A stretch of DNA of 30,999 nucleotides from NCBI GenBank assembly GCA_964372035.1, contig CAYJPK010000018.1:1-30999 (forward strand), read 5' to 3'. The notes beneath the pieces are model-generated. The model was not told the DNA's origin. It ran no database searches and saw nothing but the letters and a program-made list of their open reading frames with translations. A program made the position numbers and the translations under genes. This stretch comes from CAYJPK01 sp964372035 (lineage in GTDB: Bacteria; Desulfobacterota; Desulfovibrionia; Desulfovibrionales; Desulfovibrionaceae). Of the stretch, positions 15,992 through 24,155 are shown piece by piece (the stretch's first letter is position 1; each line of letters starts with the position of its first letter).

Positions 15992-17761
15992 TTAATCTAA
16001 TTTCACACTTACAAAATCATAAGATTTCACATCAAATAATCCGCTCGCATTAATTCTTAAGCTTGGCACATTATGCAAAGTTAAGTGTTGTAAAAGATTA
16101 AATGGTTCTAGAGTATTTGGAATATTTAATTGTGCCATAGCAAATTTATTTAACTTCTTAAAGTTTTTATTTAACTCTATAGCGTTCTCAAGACTCATAA
16201 TACCAGCAAATGGAAGTGCTAAGCTATGCACAAGTGACCCTTTATAGCTAATTGCAAGTCCACCTTGATTATCCACAATAGATTTTAAGGCTTCTTGCAT
16301 ATCTTTAACGCTAGAGCCAATTATAACAATATTGTTAGAGTATTTAGAAATTGAGCTTGCAATTGCACCGTTTTGAAGATTAAAACCACTTACAATTCCA
16401 AGAGCAATTTTTGTTTTTTCATCTTTTGCATAACGGTCGATGACGGCAACTAAATTTAAGTTATTGTTGTTATTAAAATCGAAGTCACCATTTTCATCAA
16501 GCTTAATTTCTCGTTCAATTGTTTTAGTTAGAATTGAACCAGCTGAAACTTGAATAATACGAGCAGTGCATGTTCCATTATTTTCACCTAAATTAAGCTT
16601 AAATGGGTTTTCAGGTAGTTCATTTATTTTAATGGTATTCAAAAGTTCAGCAGGTATTTTTTTGTTTATTTTTTCAATATCATGAGGGGTTATCATTTTA
16701 CCTTTTTCAGCGACTTTTGTTCCCTTAATGTAAACAGAGCGTACCATAAAGTCCTTTAAATCATTAAGTAAAATAAAGTCAGCTTCTCGCCCAGGAGCAA
16801 TAGCGCCTTTGTTTAAGCCATAAGCTTGTGCAGCGTTAAGTGTTCCCATAATGATGGCAATAATTGGATCAAGACCTTCTGCAACGGCAGTACGTAGATG
16901 ACGATTTAGATGTCCTTCATTTAAGATAGTTTCAACATTTAAATCACCAGAACAGAACATACAACGAGAAATAGCGGCTAGTGGAATGCCTTGAATTAAG
17001 GTTGGTAGATTTCTGACCGTTGAGCCATGTTTTATTTGCACATACATGCCACGGCTAAGTCTAGCTTTCATTTCATCAATGCTAGCGCACTCATATTCAG
17101 TTTTAACACCACTAAGCGCATAAGCGTCTAAGTCATAATGCTTGAGTCCTGGAGCATTACCATCTATCATTTTATTTTTATTAAGTGCAAGCTCTAGCTT
17201 GTCATGTGCTTGTTCATCGCCGTATAAGACCTCAGCAAAATTCATAAATTCGCTAAGCCCTAATACTTTTTTATTGTCCATTAAGCGACTGTAATCTTTT
17301 GCACTAATATTTGCAGCACCAGTATCAAAAGAACTACTAGCTACGCATGACGGAAGCATAACTCTAATATCTAAGCTTGGATTTTTTGCCTCTAAATCAC
17401 TTAAAAAATACTTTATTCCAGCAACTCCGCAACTATTTGCAATAGAGCTTGGATCAATAATAACACTTGTAGTACCATGAGTAACGACAAGATTAGCAAA
17501 ATTATGTGGAGTGAGCATGCTTGATTCAAGGTGTAAATGTGCATCAATAAGTCCAGGTAGCATGTATCTACCACCGCCATCAATAACTTCTTTTGCCTCT
17601 ATCTCGCCAAAACCAACAAAATATCCATCAGAAATACTTACAGAAGTATTTAAAATAGAACCAGTAAAAACATCGACAAGCTTAACATTACGCACCAAAA
17701 GATCGGCAGTTTTGCGCTTCATGGCAATTTCAATAAGGTTTTTGCGAGTTTTAAAATTCAT
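15992..17761 (-). CDS. Adenine-deaminase family amidohydrolase with altered metal site
   Basis: A 589-aa full-length homologue of Ade, which normally converts adenine to hypoxanthine. The N-terminal metal motif D73-A-H75-L-H77-LESS and the bridging glutamate E171 (GLSEFMNF) are present, as is the C-terminal Ade domain. Several active-site signatures differ from the E. coli enzyme as I recall it: DPHE is DPSS (S105, S106), DGH is DGN (N202), the HE pair after strand 6 reads EYE (Y223), and TDD is SGD (G272). These include expected metal ligands, so canonical deaminase activity is doubtful; a different reaction or loss of catalysis is inferred. The frame is intact and AGGAGT precedes the ATG, so it is not an obvious pseudogene. 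It is transcribed divergently from cheV. Confidence 0.85.
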   Translation of the reverse strand: MNFKTRKNLIEIAMKRKTADLLVRNVKLVDVFTGSILNTSVSISDGYFVGFGEIEAKEVIDGGGRYMLPGLIDAHLHLESSMLTPHNFANLVVTHGTTSVIIDPSSIANSCGVAGIKYFLSDLEAKNPSLDIRVMLPSCVASSSFDTGAANISAKDYSRLMDNKKVLGLSEFMNFAEVLYGDEQAHDKLELALNKNKMIDGNAPGLKHYDLDAYALSGVKTEYECASIDEMKARLSRGMYVQIKHGSTVRNLPTLIQGIPLAAISRCMFCSGDLNVETILNEGHLNRHLRTAVAEGLDPIIAIIMGTLNAAQAYGLNKGAIAPGREADFILLNDLKDFMVRSVYIKGTKVAEKGKMITPHDIEKINKKIPAELLNTIKINELPENPFKLNLGENNGTCTARIIQVSAGSILTKTIEREIKLDENGDFDFNNNNNLNLVAVIDRYAKDEKTKIALGIVSGFNLQNGAIASSISKYSNNIVIIGSSVKDMQEALKSIVDNQGGLAISYKGSLVHSLALPFAGIMSLENAIELNKNFKKLNKFAMAQLNIPNTLEPFNLLQHLTLHNVPSLRINASGLFDVKSYDFVSVKLD

Positions 17762-17820
17762 ATTTACTCCTAGAGTTTTTTAAGTCAAAATTTTAAGTTA
17801 AATATTATAAAAATAAATTA

Positions 17821-17890
17821 ACTTTGCTTATTGACAAAGTATAGTCACATTTTATCTTTTATAGTGAGGGTAAATGTTTTTTTAACCTCA
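17821..17890. promoter_or_regulatory. Structured control region between ade-like and cheV genes
   Basis: ACTTTG (17821-17826) and CAAAGT (17835-17840) form an inverted repeat, the second half overlapping a consensus TTGACA (17831-17836) on the plus strand. At 17865-17890, TGAGGGTAAA can pair with TTTAACCTCA around 6 nt with one mismatch. On the minus strand TATAAT (17804-17809) could be a -10 for the ade-like gene. The exact promoters are uncertain. Confidence 0.4.
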
Positions 17891-17937
17891 TATAAATTCA
17901 TTATACTATATTTAAAATTGTTTGAAAAGCGATTTTT

Positions 17938-18024
17938 ATGGTAAAAAAGCTTTTTAAAATTGCTAAGTTATTGTTTATTGCATCTTTTGTTATAATTTAT
18001 TATAATAACGCAAAGTTATTTTAG
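17938..18024 (+). CDS. Possible 28-aa membrane peptide upstream of cheV
   Basis: An ATG frame of 28 codons encodes a peptide starting MVKKLFKIAKLLFIASFVII and ending YYNNAKLF: a basic N-terminus then one hydrophobic segment. Its TAG stop overlaps the cheV Shine-Dalgarno (TAGGTGG), which would suit translational coupling. There is no clear Shine-Dalgarno of its own, and A/T-rich DNA easily gives such Lys/Ile/Phe-rich frames, so this may be chance. Confidence 0.2.
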   Translation: MVKKLFKIAKLLFIASFVIIYYNNAKLF

Positions 18025-18034
18025 GTGGATAAAA

Positions 18035-19006
18035 ATGTCTCAAACTAATATTCTATTAGAGGCTGGAACAAACGAACTTGAAATCGTTGAATTCTTTATT
18101 GAAGAGGGTGCTGCTCTTGATGAAAAGGGTAATCCATATTGCGGATATTATGGTGTAAACGTAGCAAAAGTTCTTGAAATTATCAGAATGCCAAAAATTA
18201 CAGAACTTCCCGAAGTCAAAAATCAGGCTGTAATGGGTGCATTTAATTTGCGTGACAACATAATTCCATTAGTTGATCTAGGGCTTTGGCTTGGCAAAGG
18301 CTGTGGTGATATGGAAAGACAGCAAAAAGCTATCGTTACTGAATTTAGTAAGGTTGTAACTGCTTTTATGGTTTCTGGCGTTAATCGTATTCACCGTATT
18401 AGTTGGGAACAAGTAGAACAGCCAAGCAAATATGTTGGTGCAATGTCAAAAGACTTAATTACTGGCGTTGTAAAAATTGATAATAGAATTATTTTCTTGC
18501 TTGATTTAGAGCGAATTGTTTCTGATTTAAATCCAACAATTGGGTTTAATACTAATAGTGATTTTTCTGTAGGATATGAAAATAACTATAGAATTATCAT
18601 TGCTGATGATTCTGCTCTTATTCGTGAGATGTTGAAAGATTTATTGCAAAAAGCTAATTTCAATGTTGAAGTTACTCATAATGGTAAAGAAGCATGGGAT
18701 AGGCTTTGTGAAATGAAAGCAAAAGCAGCACTTGAAGGTAAAAAAGTTACTGAGTTTGTTCAAGGTGTTGTTTCAGATATTGAAATGCCTAGCATGGACG
18801 GGCATAATCTGTGTAAGAGAATTAAAGACGATTCAGAATTGCATAACTTACCAGTGGTATTATTTTCATCACTTATTACTGAAAAATTACGCCATAAAGG
18901 TGAAGCTGTTGGGGCTGATGATCAGATTTCAAAACCTGATGCTAATAAATTAGCCAAAAAAATGTATGAGCTAATTAGTGAACGCTTAGAAAAAAACATG
19001 TTTTAA
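18035..19006 (+). CDS. cheV: Chemotaxis protein CheV (CheW-REC)
   Basis: A 323-aa coupling protein linking chemoreceptors to CheA. Residues about 35-170 form a CheW-like domain; about 187-315 form a receiver domain with acidic pair D191/D192, phospho-acceptor D248 (SDIEMPSMDG) and K300 (SKP), so it can be phosphorylated. The N-terminus MSQTNILLEAGTNELEIVEF is like CheV of Desulfovibrio as I recall. AGGTGG lies 7 nt before the ATG. It is a single-gene unit followed by a hairpin (19039-19077). No other che or flagellar genes are in the window, but the gene implies a motile or recently motile ancestor. Confidence 0.93.
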   Translation: MSQTNILLEAGTNELEIVEFFIEEGAALDEKGNPYCGYYGVNVAKVLEIIRMPKITELPEVKNQAVMGAFNLRDNIIPLVDLGLWLGKGCGDMERQQKAIVTEFSKVVTAFMVSGVNRIHRISWEQVEQPSKYVGAMSKDLITGVVKIDNRIIFLLDLERIVSDLNPTIGFNTNSDFSVGYENNYRIIIADDSALIREMLKDLLQKANFNVEVTHNGKEAWDRLCEMKAKAALEGKKVTEFVQGVVSDIEMPSMDGHNLCKRIKDDSELHNLPVVLFSSLITEKLRHKGEAVGADDQISKPDANKLAKKMYELISERLEKNMF

Positions 19007-19038
19007 TTTAAAGCAATATTTGCAAAGCGATTTAACTT

Positions 19039-19077
19039 AAAATGGTTTTTATGTCTTTTTTGTATAAAAACCATTTT
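19039..19077 (+). terminator. Terminator-like hairpin after cheV
   Basis: AAAATGGTTTTTAT (19039-19052) pairs exactly with ATAAAAACCATTTT (19064-19077) around an 11-nt loop, and the stem extends outward through a G-U pair. It lies 33 bp after the stop. T runs are inside the stem rather than after it. Confidence 0.65.
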
Positions 19078-19219
19078 GAGCTAATACTTAAATAAGTTAT
19101 GTGATTATAAGTTGTTTGTATTACTTATATATTTTTTTGCTATCAATTTCTTAATTCTTAATATTCTTCCTTTATTAATTTTTACAAGCTTTTCTTTAAA
19201 ATATAAAGCCATAATTGGC

Positions 19220-19280
19220 TATAATATATATTGAAATGTATACATGTAAAAAAAATATGCATGTTACCCCCTAAGGAGGG
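19220..19280 (+). promoter_or_regulatory. Probable -10 and strong, possibly masked RBS of the DsrO-like gene
   Basis: TATAAT (19220-19225) is a good -10, but no convincing -35 is spaced to it. The Shine-Dalgarno AAGGAGG (19273-19279) is ideal and 7 nt from the ATG; CCCT (19269-19272) can pair with AGGG (19277-19280), partly hiding it in a 4-bp hairpin. Confidence 0.4.
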
Positions 19281-19286
19281 CGTAAA

Positions 19287-20015
19287 ATGATTAATAGAAG
19301 AACAATTCTAAAAGGTGCAGTATCTTGTTTCGCTGTCGCTTCTGCAAGCAATGTTTTTGCAAATCCTTTTCAAACACTTGATTTTAAAATAAGTAATGAA
19401 AAACGCTATGCAATGTTAATTAATTTAAAGCGTTTTAATAATAAGCCTGATTTGGTAGAAAAAGTGGTTGATGCTTGTCATATAGCCCATAAAGCACCTA
19501 CTTTTTTGATGGAAAATTCAAAAATACAAGAGTTTAAATTAATTTGGCAAGCTAATGAAAACTTAGATGACTTATCTAGTACAAAAAAAATAGATTTTTT
19601 AGCAACTTGCAATCAATGTACAAATGCACCGTGCGTACGACTTTGTCCTAGTGGTGCTAGCTATAGGAATAATCAAGGTACTATTAGTATTGATAGTGCA
19701 AAATGTATAGCTTGTAAAATTTGCGTTGCGGCTTGCCCTTATGGGGCCGTAAGCTTTAATACAAATATTGAAAATGCCAAATATCAAAACTCAAAAAATA
19801 ATAGAAGTTTAGCAGTTGCGCAAAAGTGTGATTTTTGTGCAGATCGTATAAGTTGTGGATTAGTCCCTTTTTGCGTTGAGGCTTCAGATGGCGCAATAAT
19901 TTTTGGTGATGTTAATGACCCTAAGTCAGAAATAAGCTTGACCATTGCTACTCATAATGTAGTTCAAAACAAGGCTTCTTTTGGAACTAAACCTAATATC
20001 TTTTATATGACATGA
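19287..20015 (+). CDS. DsrO-like Tat-exported iron-sulfur protein (stand-alone)
   Basis: A 242-aa periplasmic electron-transfer protein. It begins with a twin-arginine signal (NRRTILKG, then a hydrophobic stretch and a likely SNVFA cleavage). Cys motifs are C108/C111/C116/C120 (CNQCTNAPCVRLCP), C140/C143/C146/C150 (CIACKICVAACP) and C181/C184/C196 (CDFC to FCVEAS) with C64 (DACH) as the probable fourth ligand: three [4Fe-4S] clusters. Four-cluster relatives (DmsB, NrfC) have a further CxxCxxC near residue 50 and a last Cys at residue 200; here these are FNNKP and S200. The same pattern and the GTKP-x-x-FY ending occur in DsrO of the DsrMKJOP sulfite-reduction complex, as I recall. No dsrMKJP genes are adjacent. 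A near-perfect AAGGAGG precedes the ATG. Confidence 0.8.
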   Translation: MINRRTILKGAVSCFAVASASNVFANPFQTLDFKISNEKRYAMLINLKRFNNKPDLVEKVVDACHIAHKAPTFLMENSKIQEFKLIWQANENLDDLSSTKKIDFLATCNQCTNAPCVRLCPSGASYRNNQGTISIDSAKCIACKICVAACPYGAVSFNTNIENAKYQNSKNNRSLAVAQKCDFCADRISCGLVPFCVEASDGAIIFGDVNDPKSEISLTIATHNVVQNKASFGTKPNIFYMT

Positions 20016-20050
20016 TTAGCTAATTTATTCGATATTTAAAAATATATCTC

Positions 20051-20094
20051 AAATAAAAACGCTGGAAAACATAAGTCTTTCAGCGTTTTTATTT
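20051..20094. terminator. Bidirectional terminator between DsrO-like and NMO-like genes
   Basis: AAATAAAAACGCTG (20051-20064) pairs exactly with CAGCGTTTTTATTT (20081-20094), a 14-bp perfect stem with a 16-nt loop that can itself pair partly. It lies between converging genes and serves both. Confidence 0.85.
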
Positions 20095-20113
20095 TACTTA
20101 GAATATATTTATT

Positions 20114-21220
20114 TTATGCAAGTTTGCCACTAGCAATATCATATTCTTTTTCTAATGTTTGCATTAATTCTTTAACTGAAATAATAGAATCAACTTTTGC
20201 GACATTAGAGCCACAAAATGCAAAACCACGCTCAAGATTACCACGCATAGCAGCAATAAGAGCCATTGCAATACAATAAGGAGTTTTTTCTTGCTCACAA
20301 GTGCTAACACATTTGAATACACACTTAAATGGCTTTGTTTTACCTTCTGTGATTGATTCAACATAGCTATTGTTTAGAGCACGTCCAGGCATACCAACTG
20401 GGCTACTAATAATTGCAACATCTTCTTCGGTTGCATTAACATAAGCTTCTTTAAAGCGAATGTTAGCGTCACACTCGTGTGTTGCAACAAAACGTGTACC
20501 CATTTGTACAGCAGATGCGCCAAGGTCTAAAAATGTTTTAATATCAGCACCACTATAAACACCACCAGCAGCAATTACAGGAATTCTACGCCCAGCTTTA
20601 TCTTCTAATGCCTTAGCAACATTAACAACTTCTGGTATCAATTTTTCAAGTGCAAAGTTAGGGTCAAAAAGCTCATCACGACTAAAGCCAAGGTGTCCAC
20701 CTGCTTTTGGACCTTCAACTACAAAACCATCAGGCATATAATTAAAACGGCTTAGCCATCTTTTTGCTAAAACATTAGCTGCACGAGCAGAGGAGACAAT
20801 TGGAACAAGCTTAGTTTTAAACTCTTCCTTTTTTTCCTCACAAACTTCAATAAGGTATTTTGGCATTTCAAGTGGAAGACCAGCACCAGAAAAAATAACA
20901 TCAGCTTTTTCTTCAATGCTAGCTTTTACCATATCAGCAAAAGTAGTAAGCGCTACCATAATATTAACGCCAATAGCACCGTTTGTGGCTGCTCTTGCCT
21001 TTTGAATTTCACTGCGAAGCGCACGAAGGTTTGCCTCTACAGGATTTTTTGAAATATCTTTTTCACCCATTCCAATCATTGCAGCGGCGATAACACCAAT
21101 ACCGCCCTCATTTGCAACAGCAGTAGCGAGTTTTGATAATGAAATCCCAACTCCCATACCACCTTGGATAATAGGTAATTTAATTGTTAAATCTCCAATT
21201 GTTAAACTTGGAAGTGGCAT
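20114..21220 (-). CDS. Nitronate monooxygenase-like (2-nitropropane dioxygenase family) flavoenzyme
   Basis: A 368-aa FMN TIM-barrel protein. The N-terminal IIQGGMGVGISLSKLATAVA, the GGHLGFSRDE block and the FMN-phosphate site (VIAAGGVYSGADIKTFLDLGASAVQMGTRF) place it in the NMO/FabK-like family. Near the C-terminus C300/C304/C308/C316 (KCVFKCVSTCEQ, then PYC) form a conserved-looking Cys set, which could bind metal or an Fe-S cluster; this is inference. Bona fide nitronate oxidation needs O2, so in an anaerobe the true reaction may be a reductase or detoxification step, or enoyl-ACP-reductase-like; FabK itself is usually shorter. GGAG precedes the ATG. It is the last gene of the rlmB-pfkA-addA-addB run, 17 bp after addB. 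Confidence 0.85.
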   Translation of the reverse strand: MPLPSLTIGDLTIKLPIIQGGMGVGISLSKLATAVANEGGIGVIAAAMIGMGEKDISKNPVEANLRALRSEIQKARAATNGAIGVNIMVALTTFADMVKASIEEKADVIFSGAGLPLEMPKYLIEVCEEKKEEFKTKLVPIVSSARAANVLAKRWLSRFNYMPDGFVVEGPKAGGHLGFSRDELFDPNFALEKLIPEVVNVAKALEDKAGRRIPVIAAGGVYSGADIKTFLDLGASAVQMGTRFVATHECDANIRFKEAYVNATEEDVAIISSPVGMPGRALNNSYVESITEGKTKPFKCVFKCVSTCEQEKTPYCIAMALIAAMRGNLERGFAFCGSNVAKVDSIISVKELMQTLEKEYDIASGKLA

Positions 21221-21237
21221 AAATGCTCCTAATTAGC

Positions 21238-24135
21238 CTATCTATTCGAAAGGCATAAATTTTTATATACGCAAAAATTGCATCTAGAACTACTATTTGC
21301 AAAGAATGTATACGAATTTTTAATATGATACACGTAAAATTGCAATAGCTTTGTTATACAATTTTCTAACTCATTTGTATATTCTTCAGTTTCTTGCTCT
21401 TCATTTAACAAGAAAATTTCTTTTCCGTCACCGCTTAAGTCAATATATGCAGCATTATACGGCATTTTTCCTTTATTTGACTTACAAAGAAACATGTAAA
21501 ATAATAATTGTAAACTTGGTATTTTTTTATTTAAATTATCATAAATTTCTCTACCAAGCTCATGATCATTATTTTCAAGCCATTTATTGATTTTTTCAAA
21601 AATTTCTGAATTTTTTGTCCAAAAACTATGAGGAATCACTTTTGGCTCACGCTGACCTGTTTTGTAATCAACAATATAAATATTACTTGACCTTTCGTCA
21701 ATGCGATCAATTATACCTTTTAGGGTAAAATCACCTAGTTTTGCATAAAAATTTTCTTCTAAGTGAAGAACCTTTATGTTTTCAGGTTGGTTTTCAAAGT
21801 ACTTTCTTAAACGAATAGGTAGAGCAGCCTTATACATTGCAGCACTATCAGGCGTTAAGTTTGGTAAAAGTTCGCTATCTTTCAAATGTAGACTTATAAT
21901 ATCATCTAATTCATTAAAATCAAAGCTCGATTTACTAAAAATTTTATTTTTATGTTTTTCATAGATACTTTTTAAAATATCATGAATTGCAGTTCCAACT
22001 GAGGCAAGATCATCACCATCATTTACCTGCTTAATTCCTTCCAATCTAGCTATATATTTGTAGTAAAAATTAAGAGGACATCGCAAATAACTATCTAACA
22101 TTGTAGATGAAATATGTCCATTCAGAAGCTCATCTATTCTTTTTTGAATAGTGCTAGTGTGCTCAATTTCAAAATTTTTATTTTTTGGTGGAATTAGCTT
22201 TGGTGAAGCACTTTTAAGAGGTGCATCATTTGAAGCTAAAAGTTTTTTCTGTTTTTGCTCTTCAAGCCAAATCAATTCTTCAATGTAGCGGCTAGGCTCT
22301 TTTTTGCTATCAAATAATCCGGTACCAATACCTTTTTGCCAGTAGAAATAAACATTATTAGCACCATGAATAAGACGATAAATACTGTTTGCAGTTAAAG
22401 AATTTCTATCCTCACTATCAGGTAAACCAATTAAAGGACGTAAACTATCTGGAAGTAGGGCATTAACTTCAGGTTGACCTGGTAGGTTATCATCAGTTGC
22501 ATCTAGAATATGAACTTCATTAAAATGTAATAATCTTGTTTCTAGCAAGCCAATTATTTGCAAACCAGTTAGAGGATCAGCCTCAAAGGAAATTCGCTCA
22601 TTAATCAATAATGCTTTAAATAGCTTGTTGCAAAGAGTTAATGAAATTTTTGAACTAGACATTTCATTGTTTGCTAAAACAGGAATGGTACTTTGAATTA
22701 TTCTAACCAAACATTGCGATTCAACAGGGTATCCATTCCATAAATCTTGCCCATGTTCAATAATTAATTCCACAAATTCTTGCAATACTTCAGATAGTGC
22801 CTTTAAAGTATCAATTTTTGACCATCTGTATATACTTAGTTCAAAAAGCTTTAATAAGAATTCTTTATTTTTTTGGTTTACATTTTCAGCAATAATTTGA
22901 TTTGTTATATCTTTGGCACTTTGTAAACTTTTTCCCTCACGTAATTTTTTGTCAAATAAGGTACATAACTCTAAAATAGAATTTCCTTCACTATCTTTTA
23001 AATTTTTTATCCAAGGATGTGTGATAAAGTCTAAAAGTAAATTCCACGGAAAAAGCTCAACATCTCCATCAAAACTAGCAAATTCAGATAGTTGCATTAT
23101 TACATTAAATAAATAATATAATGATGTTCTTTCAACTGGATAGCCAAGTGAAATATTACAGTTTTTATCAGTAATTGTATGCAAGCAAGGAATAAGCAAA
23201 CTTGGATTGCTAAGTACTATTGTCGTTGATGGGTTATTGTTGTCGTCTATATGTGTTTTTAATTCAGCTAGTTGTGAGTGTAAATCATAACCAGCAAAGA
23301 AATTAATGTTTTGCTCTTTTTTACTAGCTTTGCAAGCAAGAATTGCTTTTGCATTCCACTTTTTTATAATTAGTTTATTTAAATGACATGAAAAGTGTGA
23401 TTTTTTATTATTATCAACTATAGTTGGGTCTGTATGTAAAAAGACTTTTGCATTATTTTCCCATAAATACCTAAAAACCTTATCTTCTGTACCACTAAAA
23501 TTAGCAAAACCACATATAAAAATATTTTTATTTTTAATAAAATCACTATGTTCGATATTTTTTGCTGCAGTATAGGCTTCAAGGCCAGAACTAGTATAAT
23601 TTTTATCTTCTAGTTTTGTGAGGTATAATTTAAAAATCTTATTAATAACACTCAACAATTCAGCAGCATATGAACTTAGCATATCATCTGCATAGTGAAT
23701 GTCACTTGGCTCTACATTTTGAATTAAACATTCTTCAAGAACACCAGCTAATTTCTCACCCCAAGCAAAAAAATCATTTTCATCTTTTTTAAATAATAAT
23801 TTAAGGTTGTTTAATTCATCTATCGTTTCATCATTAGCTAATTCTTTACAAACATTATATAAAATTGAAATTTTATCTAGTATGTTTGCTTCATATTTAT
23901 TGCTATTATTGATAAGACGGAAAAATTCTTTGACAGTTAAGATTTTAGGTATAAATAATGCCTTTTGCTCTGCTATTGCTTGTTTTTTATAAACATCATG
24001 TAAATATCTTTTTGCACGATCATGCGGAAACACAATAATAGTGTCTTCAGCCAAATAATTTTCTGAATTAACAATTTGCTCGTGCAAAGCAGGGATAAAA
24101 TCAACATCCCAAGGTATTATATGTATATATTTCAT
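21238..24135 (-). CDS. addB: AddB-like exonuclease subunit with Fe-S PD-(D/E)XK domain
   Basis: A 965-aa partner of AddA in double-strand-break processing. The long N-terminal part is a degenerate helicase-like fold without a clear Walker A motif. The C-terminal nuclease (about 680-965) has GIIDRIDER and VDYKTGQ, the D and DxK catalytic residues. Four Cys frame it: C686 (YLRCPLNFYY) and C952/C955/C961 (CNFCVYKNLC); the C-x2-C-x5-C spacing matches the [4Fe-4S] staple of AddB. It is shorter than Bacillus AddB (about 1160 aa), mostly in the N-terminal part. The gene is 20 bp after addA. No clear Shine-Dalgarno is seen, so coupling to addA is likely. Confidence 0.87.
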   Translation of the reverse strand: MKYIHIIPWDVDFIPALHEQIVNSENYLAEDTIIVFPHDRAKRYLHDVYKKQAIAEQKALFIPKILTVKEFFRLINNSNKYEANILDKISILYNVCKELANDETIDELNNLKLLFKKDENDFFAWGEKLAGVLEECLIQNVEPSDIHYADDMLSSYAAELLSVINKIFKLYLTKLEDKNYTSSGLEAYTAAKNIEHSDFIKNKNIFICGFANFSGTEDKVFRYLWENNAKVFLHTDPTIVDNNKKSHFSCHLNKLIIKKWNAKAILACKASKKEQNINFFAGYDLHSQLAELKTHIDDNNNPSTTIVLSNPSLLIPCLHTITDKNCNISLGYPVERTSLYYLFNVIMQLSEFASFDGDVELFPWNLLLDFITHPWIKNLKDSEGNSILELCTLFDKKLREGKSLQSAKDITNQIIAENVNQKNKEFLLKLFELSIYRWSKIDTLKALSEVLQEFVELIIEHGQDLWNGYPVESQCLVRIIQSTIPVLANNEMSSSKISLTLCNKLFKALLINERISFEADPLTGLQIIGLLETRLLHFNEVHILDATDDNLPGQPEVNALLPDSLRPLIGLPDSEDRNSLTANSIYRLIHGANNVYFYWQKGIGTGLFDSKKEPSRYIEELIWLEEQKQKKLLASNDAPLKSASPKLIPPKNKNFEIEHTSTIQKRIDELLNGHISSTMLDSYLRCPLNFYYKYIARLEGIKQVNDGDDLASVGTAIHDILKSIYEKHKNKIFSKSSFDFNELDDIISLHLKDSELLPNLTPDSAAMYKAALPIRLRKYFENQPENIKVLHLEENFYAKLGDFTLKGIIDRIDERSSNIYIVDYKTGQREPKVIPHSFWTKNSEIFEKINKWLENNDHELGREIYDNLNKKIPSLQLLFYMFLCKSNKGKMPYNAAYIDLSGDGKEIFLLNEEQETEEYTNELENCITKLLQFYVYHIKNSYTFFANSSSRCNFCVYKNLCLSNR

Positions 24136-24155
24136 AATTTTATAATATCAAATTA

